A stretch of DNA of 50,166 nt from Bacteroidales bacterium (GCA_015654535.1 JAATGU010000100.1:1-50166), one strand, 5' to 3'. Shown: positions 18,191 to 27,573, numbered from the stretch's first letter. Made by a program: numbers and translations. Notes: generated by a model not told the origin, from the letters alone.

Positions 18191-19318
18191 ATGGATACTA
18201 AATTTAAAAAAATACTTTCTCCATTTACCTTTCCTATTTCAGGAATTGAAGTAAACAGCCGAATAGTAATGGCACCAATGACTACTTTTTCAGGAAATTC
18301 CGATGGAACAGTCTCTGATGACGAAATTTCTTATTACCGGGAACGTAACAAAGGAGCCGGATTATTAATCACTGCTTGTGCATACGTGATCCCTCAGGGA
18401 AAAGGCTTCTTTGGACAAATTGGAGCACATGCCGATTCCATGATTCCCAGTCTGAAACACATTGCTGATGCATTGAAAGAGAACGGAGGAAAAGCTATAC
18501 TGCAAATTCATCATGGAGGTAGGATGTCTCCTGCCGAAGAGCTTCCCGATGGACAGAGCGTAAGCGCCAGTGCGGTTGCTGCGATAAGAGAGGGAGCGAT
18601 GGTGCCTCGTGAAATGACTGAAAAAGAGATAGAAGATACCATCAATGCTTATGGTGAAGCAACTCGCAGGGCCATTGAAGCTGGCTTTGATGGCGTGGAA
18701 ATACATGGTGCCAACACTTATCTTATCCAGCAGTTCTTCTCTCCTCACTCAAATAGAAGAACAGATAAATGGGGAGGAAGTTTGGAGAAAAGGATGAAAT
18801 TTCCTTTAGCTGTGGTCGATTCTGTAAAGAAGGCAGTTAAAGATTATGCCAAACATCCATTTATTGTAGGATACCGTATCTCTCCCGAAGAAGTAGAAAA
18901 TCCGGGAATTACCATCGAAGATACGCTTGCACTAGTAAGTGCATTATCCAGTAAACAACTGGATTATCTTCATGTCTCCACAATGGATTTTTGGGCTGGT
19001 TCACTTCGCAATGAAAATGATAAAGAGTCACGTACCAAACTTATCATCAAAAAGGTGGGACATTCCTTGCCTGTGATCGGTGTTGGCGGCATCAGCCATC
19101 CTGAACAAGTGGAGAAGGCTTTAGAAGATGGCGCTTCATTAGTTGCTTTAGGTCGTGAAATTTTAATCGAACCCCACTGGTTGGAAAAAGTTAAGAATGG
19201 CAAAGCTGACCAATTGGAGACAGCTCTGGATATAAAAAACCAGTCTGGATTAAAAATTCCCACTCCAATGTGGAATAGTCTGCTTACACGAACAGGATGG
19301 TTGCCAATAAAAGAATAG
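18191..19318 (+). CDS. Old Yellow Enzyme-type NADH:flavin oxidoreductase
   Basis: 375 residues, a single TIM-barrel OYE domain. The start MDTKFKKILSPFTFPISGIEVNSRIVMAPMTT, AILQIHHGGR, GFDGVEIHGANTYLIQQFFSPHSNRRTDKWGGS and the late IGVGGISHPEQVEKALEDGASLVALGREILIEP are family hallmarks; the H-G-A-N segment holds the His and Asn that bind the electron-poor substrate. It uses FMN to reduce activated C=C bonds with NAD(P)H. It resembles the YqiG branch. It is transcribed alone and ends at a terminator. The physiological substrate is unknown, and no link to the neighbouring systems can be read. Confidence 0.92.
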   Translation: MDTKFKKILSPFTFPISGIEVNSRIVMAPMTTFSGNSDGTVSDDEISYYRERNKGAGLLITACAYVIPQGKGFFGQIGAHADSMIPSLKHIADALKENGGKAILQIHHGGRMSPAEELPDGQSVSASAVAAIREGAMVPREMTEKEIEDTINAYGEATRRAIEAGFDGVEIHGANTYLIQQFFSPHSNRRTDKWGGSLEKRMKFPLAVVDSVKKAVKDYAKHPFIVGYRISPEEVENPGITIEDTLALVSALSSKQLDYLHVSTMDFWAGSLRNENDKESRTKLIIKKVGHSLPVIGVGGISHPEQVEKALEDGASLVALGREILIEPHWLEKVKNGKADQLETALDIKNQSGLKIPTPMWNSLLTRTGWLPIKE

Positions 19319-19338
19319 ACCAATTCATTATAATCATA

Positions 19339-19389
19339 AAAGAAATCATCATAGAAAAAGCTTTTCACTTTATCTATGGTGATTTCTTT
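19339..19389. terminator. Terminator after the OYE gene
   Basis: A long imperfect stem pairs AAGAAATCATCATAGA (from 19340) with TCTATGGTGATTTCTTT (19373-19389), with one or two mismatches and flanking A and T tracts. Confidence 0.7.
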
Positions 19390-19549
19390 ATTAAAAAAGC
19401 ACTCTCCTGAGATCATAAACAGGAGTATATTTACCAACTACATCTTCCGCTTCTTTACAAATGAAAAATTTAGATACAAATGTGAGCCACTTTGGCACAC
19501 ATATTGCGACATTATTTCCTTTTATTCCGAATAAAAAACTTAAATAATA

Positions 19550-21646
19550 ATGAATGTATCCTTATACAAAGGTGGAAACAGCCGTCCCACTTTTGTTGAA
19601 AATGCCCCTATTGAAGAGGTAATGAGCTATTTCAAAAACCTGAAGTACGCAACCCTAGTAGATAGTATCCGCAATGAGGATAATGATTCTGCCAAAACGT
19701 GGGAACAACTCCCTTCTTTTACTTTTGCAGCCTCCTTTAAGGGGGCACGACTCAAGAACAGAATGAAACAATACAACGGATTAATCCAACTCAATATCGA
19801 AAAACTGGAACCCGAAAAAGCAGTAAGTTTGCGGAATAAGGCGGCCAAAGAACCCAATACCATGGCAGCCTTCATCACGACCAAAGGCACCGGAGTGGTT
19901 ATCCTATCTCCTGTTGCCAGCCCGGATAGTTCTCTTCCTGAAACGATGGAGGAAATCATCTCTTTCCATGAACAAGCTTTCTCAGTTGTCTGCTTATATT
20001 ACGAATCCATCCTTCTAATTAACATCAGGCAAAATGAGCGCGCGCTGACCCAGCTAACTTCAGCCACTTACGACCCACAACTATTCTTCAATCCGCAAGC
20101 TGAAACGTTCCTGGTTGCCACTAAAAAGGACTTTGAAAAGAAACCGGAGAAGCTACTCCGAAATATGAACGGTGAACTTGTCACTTTTACCCATCTCCCC
20201 GTTGGCGAACAACGGGACAGTGAAATAAGAAGGGCATTCGACCGCGCTTACTTCAATACGCTCAATGTAGAATCTTTTAAAGAAGACAACCGGGCACAGT
20301 TTGTGTACGGTTTGGCATACTTTTGCTGTCTGGCAGGAATACCGGAAGGGGAAACCGCCAAACTGGCATTACAACGCTGCACTACTGAAAACTTTACCGT
20401 GGATGATATTCACCTCACCATCCGCCTTAAATATAAGGAATACGAAGATGTGCATGGTACAGAGAGCGGAGTTTCTAAAGTGGAAAAAGAAACACGCAGG
20501 CTCGAAGATTTTATCAAACGAAATTTCATGCTACGCCGCAATGAAATTATAGAAAGCATTGAATTCCGCTACGCCGATCAGGTGAACCACGAATGGGAGT
20601 CCCTGCGCAATCATCACCTCAACACCATCTACATCCGAGCACATAAAGAAGGAATCAACTGCACACTCAATGACGTAAAAGCGATGGTCGATTCTGAAAT
20701 CACTCCCTCCTATCAGCCTTTCAAAGATTACATCTTCACCCCTTACACAGAATGGGACGGACACAATTACATTGCCGATGTGGCTGCCACCGTGCCCACA
20801 AAAGATCCCACCTATTTCGAATGGTGCTTCCGTAAATGGTTTGTTGCCATGGTAGCTTCCCTGGTCAACGACCGTGTGATCAACCACCAGATTTTAGTAT
20901 TCATCGGCGGCAAACATGGTATGGGAAAATCTACCTGGCCAGAACGCTTATTGCCTCCCGAATGGCGGAAGAATCATTTTGATGCCAATGTTTTTTCCAA
21001 CAACCCGAATTCTACCCGCATGAAACTGAGTACGGGAGCCATCCTCAATATTGACGAACTGGACACCGCACAACGATACGATCAGGAAACAGTAAAAGAG
21101 CTCTTCACTACCTTTAACATCAACATCCGCACTTCACCCGAACGTCCGCCCCGCAACTTTGTGCGTCACGCATCTTTCTTCGGAACCACCAATCATCTCG
21201 ATATTCTGAGAGACTATACAGGTAGCCGCCGTTATCTGTGTAACGAAGTGACAGGCCCCATCAATTTTGAGTTCACGGTGGACTATAAGCAACTTTATGC
21301 CCAAGCATGGAATATGATTCTCAACGGTTTCCGCTACTATTTCAATGCAGAAGAAAATGACATTGTGGAGCAGCACAACCAACGATACATGGAGACGGAT
21401 GCAGACATGGAATTGTTCTACGAATACTATCGTAAACAAGAGCTTGAAGAGAAAGGTATTTATCTTTCTGCCGCAAAACTAGCCGAGTATATCAAAAGTA
21501 AAACTGGGATTGCTATTAGCAAAAAAATGATAATGAAGTTAGGACGGAACCTGAAATCACTAAACTTTGAATTTAGAAAGTCCAGAGGGATAACACAATA
21601 CGAAGTCACGTTAAGGGATAGTGGTGTACATGGTGTACATAAATAG
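19550..21646 (+). CDS. VirE-type protein: VirE N-terminal domain plus P-loop helicase/primase-like domain
   Basis: 698 residues. The N-terminal domain (about 1-140), with the NAPIEEVMSYFKNLKY start and FAASFKGARLKNRMKQYNG segment, is the VirE_N (BT4734-like) domain common in Bacteroides. A helical linker (about 225-300) follows. The C-terminal half carries a Walker A motif GGKHGMGKST at about residue 452, an acidic NIDELD Walker B-like segment and FFGTTNHLDIL, as in VapE/virulence-associated E ATPases of superfamily 3 type. The name VirE is historical; I see no link to Agrobacterium T-DNA. The gene pairs with an HU-like gene downstream, a cassette often found next to polysaccharide loci in Bacteroides. 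It is GC-richer in feel than the flanking locus, and its 3' end forms one arm of a palindrome. Confidence 0.85.
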   Translation: MNVSLYKGGNSRPTFVENAPIEEVMSYFKNLKYATLVDSIRNEDNDSAKTWEQLPSFTFAASFKGARLKNRMKQYNGLIQLNIEKLEPEKAVSLRNKAAKEPNTMAAFITTKGTGVVILSPVASPDSSLPETMEEIISFHEQAFSVVCLYYESILLINIRQNERALTQLTSATYDPQLFFNPQAETFLVATKKDFEKKPEKLLRNMNGELVTFTHLPVGEQRDSEIRRAFDRAYFNTLNVESFKEDNRAQFVYGLAYFCCLAGIPEGETAKLALQRCTTENFTVDDIHLTIRLKYKEYEDVHGTESGVSKVEKETRRLEDFIKRNFMLRRNEIIESIEFRYADQVNHEWESLRNHHLNTIYIRAHKEGINCTLNDVKAMVDSEITPSYQPFKDYIFTPYTEWDGHNYIADVAATVPTKDPTYFEWCFRKWFVAMVASLVNDRVINHQILVFIGGKHGMGKSTWPERLLPPEWRKNHFDANVFSNNPNSTRMKLSTGAILNIDELDTAQRYDQETVKELFTTFNINIRTSPERPPRNFVRHASFFGTTNHLDILRDYTGSRRYLCNEVTGPINFEFTVDYKQLYAQAWNMILNGFRYYFNAEENDIVEQHNQRYMETDADMELFYEYYRKQELEEKGIYLSAAKLAEYIKSKTGIAISKKMIMKLGRNLKSLNFEFRKSRGITQYEVTLRDSGVHGVHK

Positions 21647-21759
21647 TCTTTTTTTTGTTTTACGAAATCAAATTTCAAAAAAACTGCAATTTGCAGAATT
21701 TTTGAAATTTCATTTCCAGACAGCTAAAAGAGTCTTTTTAAGTACACCATGTACACCAC
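21621..21759. repeat. Nested palindrome overlapping the 3' end of the virE-like gene
   Basis: The outer arms are an exact 18-base inverted repeat: GTGGTGTACATGGTGTAC at 21621-21638 and its complement at 21742-21759. Inside lie AAATTTCAAAAA (21670-21681) with TTTTTGAAATTT (21699-21710), and innermost CTGCA (21684-21688) with TGCAG (21692-21696). The left outer arm is part of the coding sequence (the last codons) and the whole could form a long hairpin or cruciform of about 139 bases. It could be a terminator, a recombination site or a binding site; the sequence does not decide. Confidence 0.8.
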
Positions 21760-21817
21760 TATATAGTTCACAAGACCAAACAAATTAATAAAGCAAAAAT
21801 AAGTAATCAACTCAATC

Positions 21818-21874
21818 ATGTACATGTTTACACTCAAACATGTACATAAGTGGATTCAAACTTGTACATGTTTG
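21818..21874. repeat. Cluster of TGTACATG palindromic repeats before the HU-like gene
   Basis: ATGTACATGTTT (21818-21829) and its exact complement AAACATGTACAT (21836-21847) are followed by a third copy, TTGTACATGTTT (from 21862). Cores are the palindrome TGTACA. They lie 35-90 bases before the HU-like start and share GTACA-type cores with the nearby large palindrome, so they may be operators or binding sites for the HU-like or VirE-like protein. Confidence 0.6.
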
Positions 21875-21907
21875 CCTTAAGGTCACCTGATAAAAATAAT
21901 AAATAGT

Positions 21908-22306
21908 ATGAGCATACCCTATAAATTTAAAGAGATAAACGATAATTTGAGTAGCGGAGTCAACAAAAAAAACGGCGTTCACCCAATCGTAAAAAGTAAA
22001 GAGCAGTTGGATACCAAATCATTGGCAGAATATGTAGCAGGCGAAGACCTGCTACGCCAATCAGAAATGAAACTGGCAATAGCCAAAACATTCAATGCCA
22101 TAGAAAAAGCTCTAAAAAACGGCTATACCGTTTCCATCACCGACTACGGTTCCTTCCAGCTCTCCGTTCAGTTCCGTGAGGATTTTGACCCCGAAGAGCC
22201 TCATCGCTCGGAAAGTGTGGAGGTAAAGAGTGTGAACTTCAGAGCTTGTAAAAATATGAAGAAAAGGATTGGTGCAAGTGGATTTGAAAAGAGTGAACAT
22301 ACCTAA
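21908..22306 (+). CDS. HU-family DNA-binding protein (HU-like, Bacteroides type)
   Basis: 132 residues. After a 30-residue variable start, the segments LAEYVAGEDLLRQSEMKLAI, the AIEKALKNGYTVSITDYGSFQLSV stretch and the FRACKNMKKRIG end match the divergent HU/IHF-like family (HU-HIG type) that accompanies VirE-type genes in Bacteroides. It is expected to bind and bend DNA. No third cassette gene (an N-acetylmuramoyl-L-alanine amidase is often found) is present. The TGTACATG repeats just upstream are candidate self-regulatory sites. Confidence 0.85.
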   Translation: MSIPYKFKEINDNLSSGVNKKNGVHPIVKSKEQLDTKSLAEYVAGEDLLRQSEMKLAIAKTFNAIEKALKNGYTVSITDYGSFQLSVQFREDFDPEEPHRSESVEVKSVNFRACKNMKKRIGASGFEKSEHT

Positions 22307-22539
22307 AAATAAAAAATTCGTAAGTATTCCAAAGAAGCCACGAATACTGTTATTATTGATTAATTGATTAAAATTACCTCAAACAATTGATTTCAGTAAG
22401 TAATTTACATAGGAGTTGCGTAGGCATTCTCATACATCTTCTTTTTTAACCATTTGTTTCATCACTCACAAATACCATCCTTTTTTACATAAATAATAAA
22501 ATAATAGTTAAAAAACTTGTTCTAATTAAAACTTCATCG
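22307..22539. other. Non-coding stretch after the HU-like gene
   Basis: AT-rich spacer with no gene, no clear terminator and no recognised RNA. It ends at the promoter/operator of the GntR gene. Confidence 0.4.
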
Positions 22540-22557
22540 TATTTTTGGTCTACCAAA
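22516..22557 (+). promoter_or_regulatory. Promoter and overlapping operator of the GntR regulator gene
   Basis: The -7 box TATTTTTG (22540-22547) has a weak -33 CTTG (22516-22519) 20 bases before it. The operator TTTGGTCTACCAAA (22544-22557) is a perfect palindrome apart from its central two bases and shares its first TTTG with the -7 box. The arrangement indicates autorepression, with a leader of about 180 bases before the gene. Confidence 0.75.
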
Positions 22558-22736
22558 TTACATATAATTGTAAAGGTTCAAATATATTCACAAGCGTACT
22601 TATCAAAATCAAAAGCTTGGATATTATATCCGCTTTTCTTTGCAATAGGATTTTGAATATATTTTTTCAAAATCAAAATTATGTGATGAACAAATATTTA
22701 AGTAATTTTTAATAAATCATCAGAACAACAAGCTAT

Positions 22737-23450
22737 ATGGCAGAAAATTTTATTGGATTAAAAGCCCCTTCTGTAGAAAGACCTACTGATAAAGTTATTT
22801 CGAAAGTAAAAGAACTTATTACTTCGGGAATTCTAAAGCCTGGTGACAGACTTCCTGCCGAACGAAAAATGGCTTTGGACTTTGGTTTTGGACGAACTCA
22901 GGTTAGAGAAGCTTTACACAAACTGGAGTTCTACGGTATTATTAAAACCTTACCACAAAGTGGATCTGTAATAAATGGATTAGATATTAATACACTCGAC
23001 GGACTAATATCCGATGTTCTCAATTTACAAAACTATGATTTCTATTCATTGGTAGAAACTCGTTTTGTACTGGAAGTAAATGCCATAAAACTTTGCGCGG
23101 AAAGATACACCGAAAAAGATATTACAGCTATCGAAAAAGCACATAAAAACTATGTTGATTTCTACGATACGGACGATCGCGTTAGTAACGATTTTGCATT
23201 TCACCGTGCAATTGCCGAAGGTTGCCATAATCCGGTTTTCAAAGCGATGCTCCTAATTGTAACCCCGGATATTATGACCATATATCAGCGCGACAGAATT
23301 TGTGCAACTGATACCATTGCAGCATATGAACACGAACAAATGCTGAATACCATTAAGAAAAGGGATGGTCAGCTTGCTGCAAAATTAATGACACAGCACT
23401 TACAGGGAGTGTTAGACTTTGCAAAATCTAAATTAGAAGAAGACAAATAA
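22737..23450 (+). CDS. GntR-family (FadR subfamily) transcriptional regulator, predicted repressor of the alginate locus
   Basis: 237 residues. The N-terminal winged helix (LKPGDRLPAERKMALDFGFGRTQVREALHKLEFYGIIKT) is typical GntR, and the all-helical C-terminal FCD domain has the acidic/His pattern DFAFHRAIAEGCHNPVF that binds a metal and a small acid ligand. FadR-type regulators of uronate pathways (E. coli ExuR/UxuR) bind the palindrome TTGGTATACCAA, and the same kind of site occurs eight times in this locus. Zobellia alginate genes are controlled by a GntR-family repressor as I recall. The ligand is probably KDG or an unsaturated uronate (inference). It is transcribed toward the locus but separated from susC by about 840 bases. 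Confidence 0.92.
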   Translation: MAENFIGLKAPSVERPTDKVISKVKELITSGILKPGDRLPAERKMALDFGFGRTQVREALHKLEFYGIIKTLPQSGSVINGLDINTLDGLISDVLNLQNYDFYSLVETRFVLEVNAIKLCAERYTEKDITAIEKAHKNYVDFYDTDDRVSNDFAFHRAIAEGCHNPVFKAMLLIVTPDIMTIYQRDRICATDTIAAYEHEQMLNTIKKRDGQLAAKLMTQHLQGVLDFAKSKLEEDK

Positions 23451-23647
23451 CAAACAATTAGGCACATACTTATAAAGTCACAATATAAATCAAGTAATAC
23501 ATAAATCTCATACCACTTTATAATCCCGTTTCTATACATAGAAACGGCCTAGTATCTACACACCATGTGTGAAAATAAATTCTTAACTATCTTTTGCAAG
23601 TTGTTAGCTATATCCAACGAGACTTCTTTTAGCTAAATTCAATCATT

Positions 23648-23918
23648 TTAGAAGTTCTTCTCAATTATCAGTTCTTCTACTCTATTATAGCTACTATAGA
23701 AGTGAGTCTCCATAATATCTTTATTGTTCAAAATAGTATAATACTCTCCCCGATTGAGAATACTTTCCACAGTAACTATCTGTTTATCCCAATAATTTTT
23801 AAAATACTGATATCTAATACCATACAGGAGTAGATGGCTGTCATATTTCAGTTACGTTTGTAATAACTACCACTGTATCAGGATATTTAACTAGTACAAG
23901 AGTTTTATGTGAAGACAT
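23648..23918 (-). pseudogene. Relic of an unidentified gene, C-terminal piece with a frameshift
   Basis: On the minus strand an ATG at 23918 opens 25 codons with a natural protein look (HKTLVLVKYPDTVVVITNVTEI) that stops at TGA. A second frame continues directly with KYDSHLLLYGIRYQYFKNYW and runs 67 codons to TAA at 23648, including NRGEYYTILNNKDIMETHFY. Joining the frames gives about 90 residues of plausible protein, so a frameshift inside a gene remnant is likely. I do not recognise the family. It is outside the alginate pathway as far as can be seen and could mark the insertion point of the locus. Confidence 0.45.
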
Positions 23919-24077
23919 ATGGACTCAGTACGAATAAGAAAAGTCATAGGCTTTAATCTTAGAAAATATTTTTTTTTAAAGAAGTGATAAAGATAAGAAT
24001 TTTATAGAAAAATGTTTTTTTCTTCAACAAAAAAATATGTTATATAGCATAAAAACAAAAAAAACACAAAAAAGGTA

Positions 24078-24132
24078 TTGCACATATAAAACTAAGCATT
24101 ATTTTTGGTCGACCAAATTATTGGCATACCAA
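24078..24132 (+). promoter_or_regulatory. Promoter with tandem operators of the alginate susC transcript
   Basis: A -33 TTG (24078-24080), a 19-base spacer and a -7 TATTTTTG (24100-24107). Operator 1, TTTGGTCGACCAAA (24104-24117), shares its TTTG with the -7 box. Operator 2, TTGGCATACCAA (24121-24132), follows with a 16-base centre-to-centre distance and covers the region just after the start point. Confidence 0.8.
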
Positions 24133-24293
24133 TTTAATGGCAATTAAGGCTTGGGTAGCAAAACAAGCTCTGGAGTTAAAAAAACAAAATAGAATTCACA
24201 CAAAAGTTTCGACTAAGAAAGGGATACAATAAACAAAAAAGCCTATAAACCAGCATAAAAAAAGGAAGCAACAATCATTAATTAATTTAATAC

Positions 24294-27200
24294 ATGAAAA
24301 AAAAACCAAAAATCAATCGATTCGCTCGAAATGCATCATGGCTGTTCATCTTATACTTAATGAACAGTGCCGCCACATTTTCACAAATTACTGTTAGTGG
24401 TAAAATCACCGATACAACAAAAGAGGATTTAATCGGAGTTAACATCACTGTAAAAGGATTAAAATCAGGAACAATGTCGGACATTAACGGAAACTACTCT
24501 ATTAAAGTCCCAAACAGTAAATCAATTTTAGTGTTTTCTTATATCGGTTATAAAACTGTGGAAAAAAATATTGGAACGAGCAATCTTGTCAATGTGGCGC
24601 TAGAAGAAGATTCACACGCAATTGACGAAGTTGTTGTTGTTGCATACGGAACTCAGAAGAAATCACATTTGACAGGTGCAGTATCATCCCTGAAAACTGA
24701 AAAACTGGATGAAGTCCCTGTATCTCGTGTAGATCAGGCATTACAAGGAAAATTGGCTGGAGTTCAGATTATTAATAGTAATCCTGAAGCCGGATCGGCT
24801 CCGCAGATTCGTGTTCGCGGAATGGGTTCAATCAGTGCCAGCAGTGACCCGCTTATCGTTATAGATGGGGTTCCCGTTCCCGATGGTCTATCTATGATAA
24901 GTATGGGCGATGTAGAATCAATCGAAGTATTGAAGGATGCAGCTTCAGCTTCACTCTACGGATCGCGTGCTGCAAGTGGTGTTATTCTGGTAACAACAAA
25001 GAGTGGTAACGCACAAAAAACAAAATATAACTTTAAAATGTATAGTGGAATTCGGACAACATTAAAACTCCCTGACATGTTAAGCACAGAAGAATACACT
25101 GAGTTGCTATACAATGAAGCCGCTTTAAGAAAATTAGATCCTTCAGTCAATGGCATTAGTTCAGAAACAATGGCATTTAATAAAATCATGGACACAGAAA
25201 AAGCGGCTTATCTTATTTTAAAAAACTATGTTGACCAGCCAACAAATTGGCTCGATGAAGGACTAAGAAAGAACGGGAGCATACAAAACTACCAATTAAG
25301 CGCATCTGGAGGCAATAAAGATTTGAAATATTTTGCTTCAGGAAACTATACGAATGAAGAAGGTATCATGAAAAATAGCACTTACGACAAATATACTTTT
25401 CGAGCCAAACTTGATGCCAAGCTATCTAAATTAGTTACGTTAGGGATTAATCTAAGTCCCACTTACAGCAAACAAGAGCGCCCGGCAGTTGACCTAACCG
25501 ATTATATGCGATTTCCCTCGTGGATGCCTATTCGACACAATGCTGCAACAGCGGCCCTAACTGATAAAACAGCTGGAGACTACGCTCAGCCAAGTGATTT
25601 TAATGGCATCTCCATCAGCGGTACAGGATATGATAATGAAACATGGAATTTATCAGGTGTATCACCATTTAGCTCAAGCAATCAAAATCCAGTTTCAATA
25701 AGAGAGCGTACGAATATAATTACAGAGGATTATAAATTTCAAGGAAATATGTTTCTAAGTATTGATCTTTTATCTGGACTGCAATTTAAAACATCGAACG
25801 GAATTTACTTTCTTTATCGTGAATATAACAAAAAAGAACAAACTTCAGCCAATAAAGCTGGAAATCCTAATAGCTTGACACGTCAGACCACCAAACATCA
25901 AGAGTTGCTTTCAGAAAATACGCTTAACTACAACAAGAAAATTGGTAGTCACGAATTTGGCGGACTATTGGGCTTTACCCTGCAAAAGACCAATGATAAT
26001 TATAACGCTATTGTCGGAACTGGCTTCCCTGATGAAGAAATGTTGTCATTCAATTTGGCATCACAGTTGATACTTAACAGCTCATCGATTGATGGAACAA
26101 CTTCTTATTACTACTCTGAAGCGTTAATGTCGTTATTAGGCAGATTAAATTATGCCTATCAAGGAAAATACATGGCTTCCGTAAGTTTACGTTCGGATGG
26201 TAGTTCAAAATTTGCCAAAGGACATAAATGGGGAACTTTTCCAGCATTCTCGATCGGTTGGAGAATATCTGAAGAAAAATTTCTAAAAAAATGGGACTGG
26301 ATTTCAAATTTGAAGGTTCGGGCAAGTTTGGGATTGACTGGCAATAATAATATTCCACAATATTCATATATGAATTCAATTAATACCAGTAATTATTCAA
26401 CAGGGAGTGGTAATGGTGCGCTAGTATCTGGTATGGCTTCGAATAGTACAGCGTTAGGTAATCCTGACATTACCTGGGAACAAACAAAAGAAGCAAACTA
26501 TGGCATTGATTTTGGATTATTTAATAGTCGATTAAATATATCAGTGGAATACTACAATTCAAACACTATTCAATTATTGCTTCAACAGCCGGCAATGTAT
26601 ATTACTGGTCACCAATCTTATTGGAATAACATCGGTAAAGTGAATAACAAGGGACTTGAAATTGAAATTACAACAACCAATATTAACAAAAAAGGATTCA
26701 CATGGAAAACCACAGCTAATCTCTCAACTAATAAAAACAAGTTACTAAACTATGGTGACAAACAAGAAGAAAATAATTTTGGAGAAAGGAATGAAGTATA
26801 TCGCGCTATTGTAGGTCAACCGGCCATTCAGTTTTATGGTTACAAAAGTGATGGCATTTACACTTCATTCGAAGAAGTAGCCGCAGCCAAGGCTATAAAA
26901 GATAAAGATGGCGTACCATTTACTTATACAAAATATTCACCGATCGTGGGTGGACTTAAAGTGGTAAATACTAATGGAGATAACAAACTCGATGCAGATG
27001 ATCGAGTTGTACTTGGAAGCCCATTCCCTGATTTCACTTGGGGTATCACCAATACGTTCACTTATAAGCATTTTGATTTGAGCTTTCTCTTTCAAGGGGT
27101 CCAAGGCAATAAAATTATCAACGGTAACATTAATTACAACGAACAGTTAAGGCTGAATAAAGCTTATACAAAAAATCGCTATGTCAGTCCAATGTTCCCT

Positions 27201-27536
27201 GGTAATGGAAAAACGGTCTATTCTACAACTACTGCAGGTGGAGATTTAATGCTTAGCGACTATTGTATTGAAGATGGCTCTTACGTTGCACTTAGAGATT
27301 TCTCATTAGGATATAAAATTCCAAATTCGCTGGCAAGAGTCTTGAGAATCGGAGACGTCAGGGTATATTTCTCTGCACAAAACTTAATCTATATCATGGC
27401 ATCCGACTATCGTGGAATAAACCCCGAAGCTCGTAAAACTACTGGAAATTACAGCAGCCCTCTGGTTGATGGCTACCAACGTGGTGCATTCCCACTCAAC
27501 AGAACTTTTACACTGGGTATCGATTTCACATTTTAA
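24294..27536 (+). CDS. SusC-type TonB-dependent outer-membrane transporter (alginate oligosaccharide import, predicted)
   Basis: 1,080 residues. After the signal peptide (cut near ATFSQ) there is a carboxypeptidase-regulatory-like domain (ITVSGKITDTTKEDLIGVNI), the TonB box region (DEVVVVAYGTQKK, about 115-128) and the plug (IRVRGMGSI, LIVIDGVPVP, ASLYGSRAASGVILVTTKSG), then the 22-strand barrel ending in GIDFTF. There is no STN domain, so it is not a sigma-coupled transducer; this fits control by the cytoplasmic GntR protein. With the SusD 37 bases downstream it forms the pedal-bin transporter. Alginate specificity is inferred from the linked lyases. Confidence 0.95.
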   Translation: MKKKPKINRFARNASWLFILYLMNSAATFSQITVSGKITDTTKEDLIGVNITVKGLKSGTMSDINGNYSIKVPNSKSILVFSYIGYKTVEKNIGTSNLVNVALEEDSHAIDEVVVVAYGTQKKSHLTGAVSSLKTEKLDEVPVSRVDQALQGKLAGVQIINSNPEAGSAPQIRVRGMGSISASSDPLIVIDGVPVPDGLSMISMGDVESIEVLKDAASASLYGSRAASGVILVTTKSGNAQKTKYNFKMYSGIRTTLKLPDMLSTEEYTELLYNEAALRKLDPSVNGISSETMAFNKIMDTEKAAYLILKNYVDQPTNWLDEGLRKNGSIQNYQLSASGGNKDLKYFASGNYTNEEGIMKNSTYDKYTFRAKLDAKLSKLVTLGINLSPTYSKQERPAVDLTDYMRFPSWMPIRHNAATAALTDKTAGDYAQPSDFNGISISGTGYDNETWNLSGVSPFSSSNQNPVSIRERTNIITEDYKFQGNMFLSIDLLSGLQFKTSNGIYFLYREYNKKEQTSANKAGNPNSLTRQTTKHQELLSENTLNYNKKIGSHEFGGLLGFTLQKTNDNYNAIVGTGFPDEEMLSFNLASQLILNSSSIDGTTSYYYSEALMSLLGRLNYAYQGKYMASVSLRSDGSSKFAKGHKWGTFPAFSIGWRISEEKFLKKWDWISNLKVRASLGLTGNNNIPQYSYMNSINTSNYSTGSGNGALVSGMASNSTALGNPDITWEQTKEANYGIDFGLFNSRLNISVEYYNSNTIQLLLQQPAMYITGHQSYWNNIGKVNNKGLEIEITTTNINKKGFTWKTTANLSTNKNKLLNYGDKQEENNFGERNEVYRAIVGQPAIQFYGYKSDGIYTSFEEVAAAKAIKDKDGVPFTYTKYSPIVGGLKVVNTNGDNKLDADDRVVLGSPFPDFTWGITNTFTYKHFDLSFLFQGVQGNKIINGNINYNEQLRLNKAYTKNRYVSPMFPGNGKTVYSTTTAGGDLMLSDYCIEDGSYVALRDFSLGYKIPNSLARVLRIGDVRVYFSAQNLIYIMASDYRGINPEARKTTGNYSSPLVDGYQRGAFPLNRTFTLGIDFTF

Positions 27537-27573
27537 TGTATATGATTTGAGGAAACAAGAAAATTAATAGAAT

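Larger units (their letters stand above)
23451..24293. other. Long gap between the regulator and susC
   Basis: 843 bases. It holds a minus-strand gene relic (23648-23918), an AT-rich spacer, and the promoter with two operators (24100-24132) of the susC transcript, which has a leader of about 180 bases. No RNA gene was recognised. Confidence 0.5.

Noticed and set aside
18970..19437. 155-codon minus-strand ORF opposite the oxidoreductase gene
   Set aside because: Mostly antisense to a well-supported OYE gene, with no recognisable domain; a frame shadow.
19550..21646. Reading VirE as a sign of a T-DNA or conjugative element
   Set aside because: The name comes from a domain label only. No relaxase, coupling protein, tra genes or integrase is in the window.
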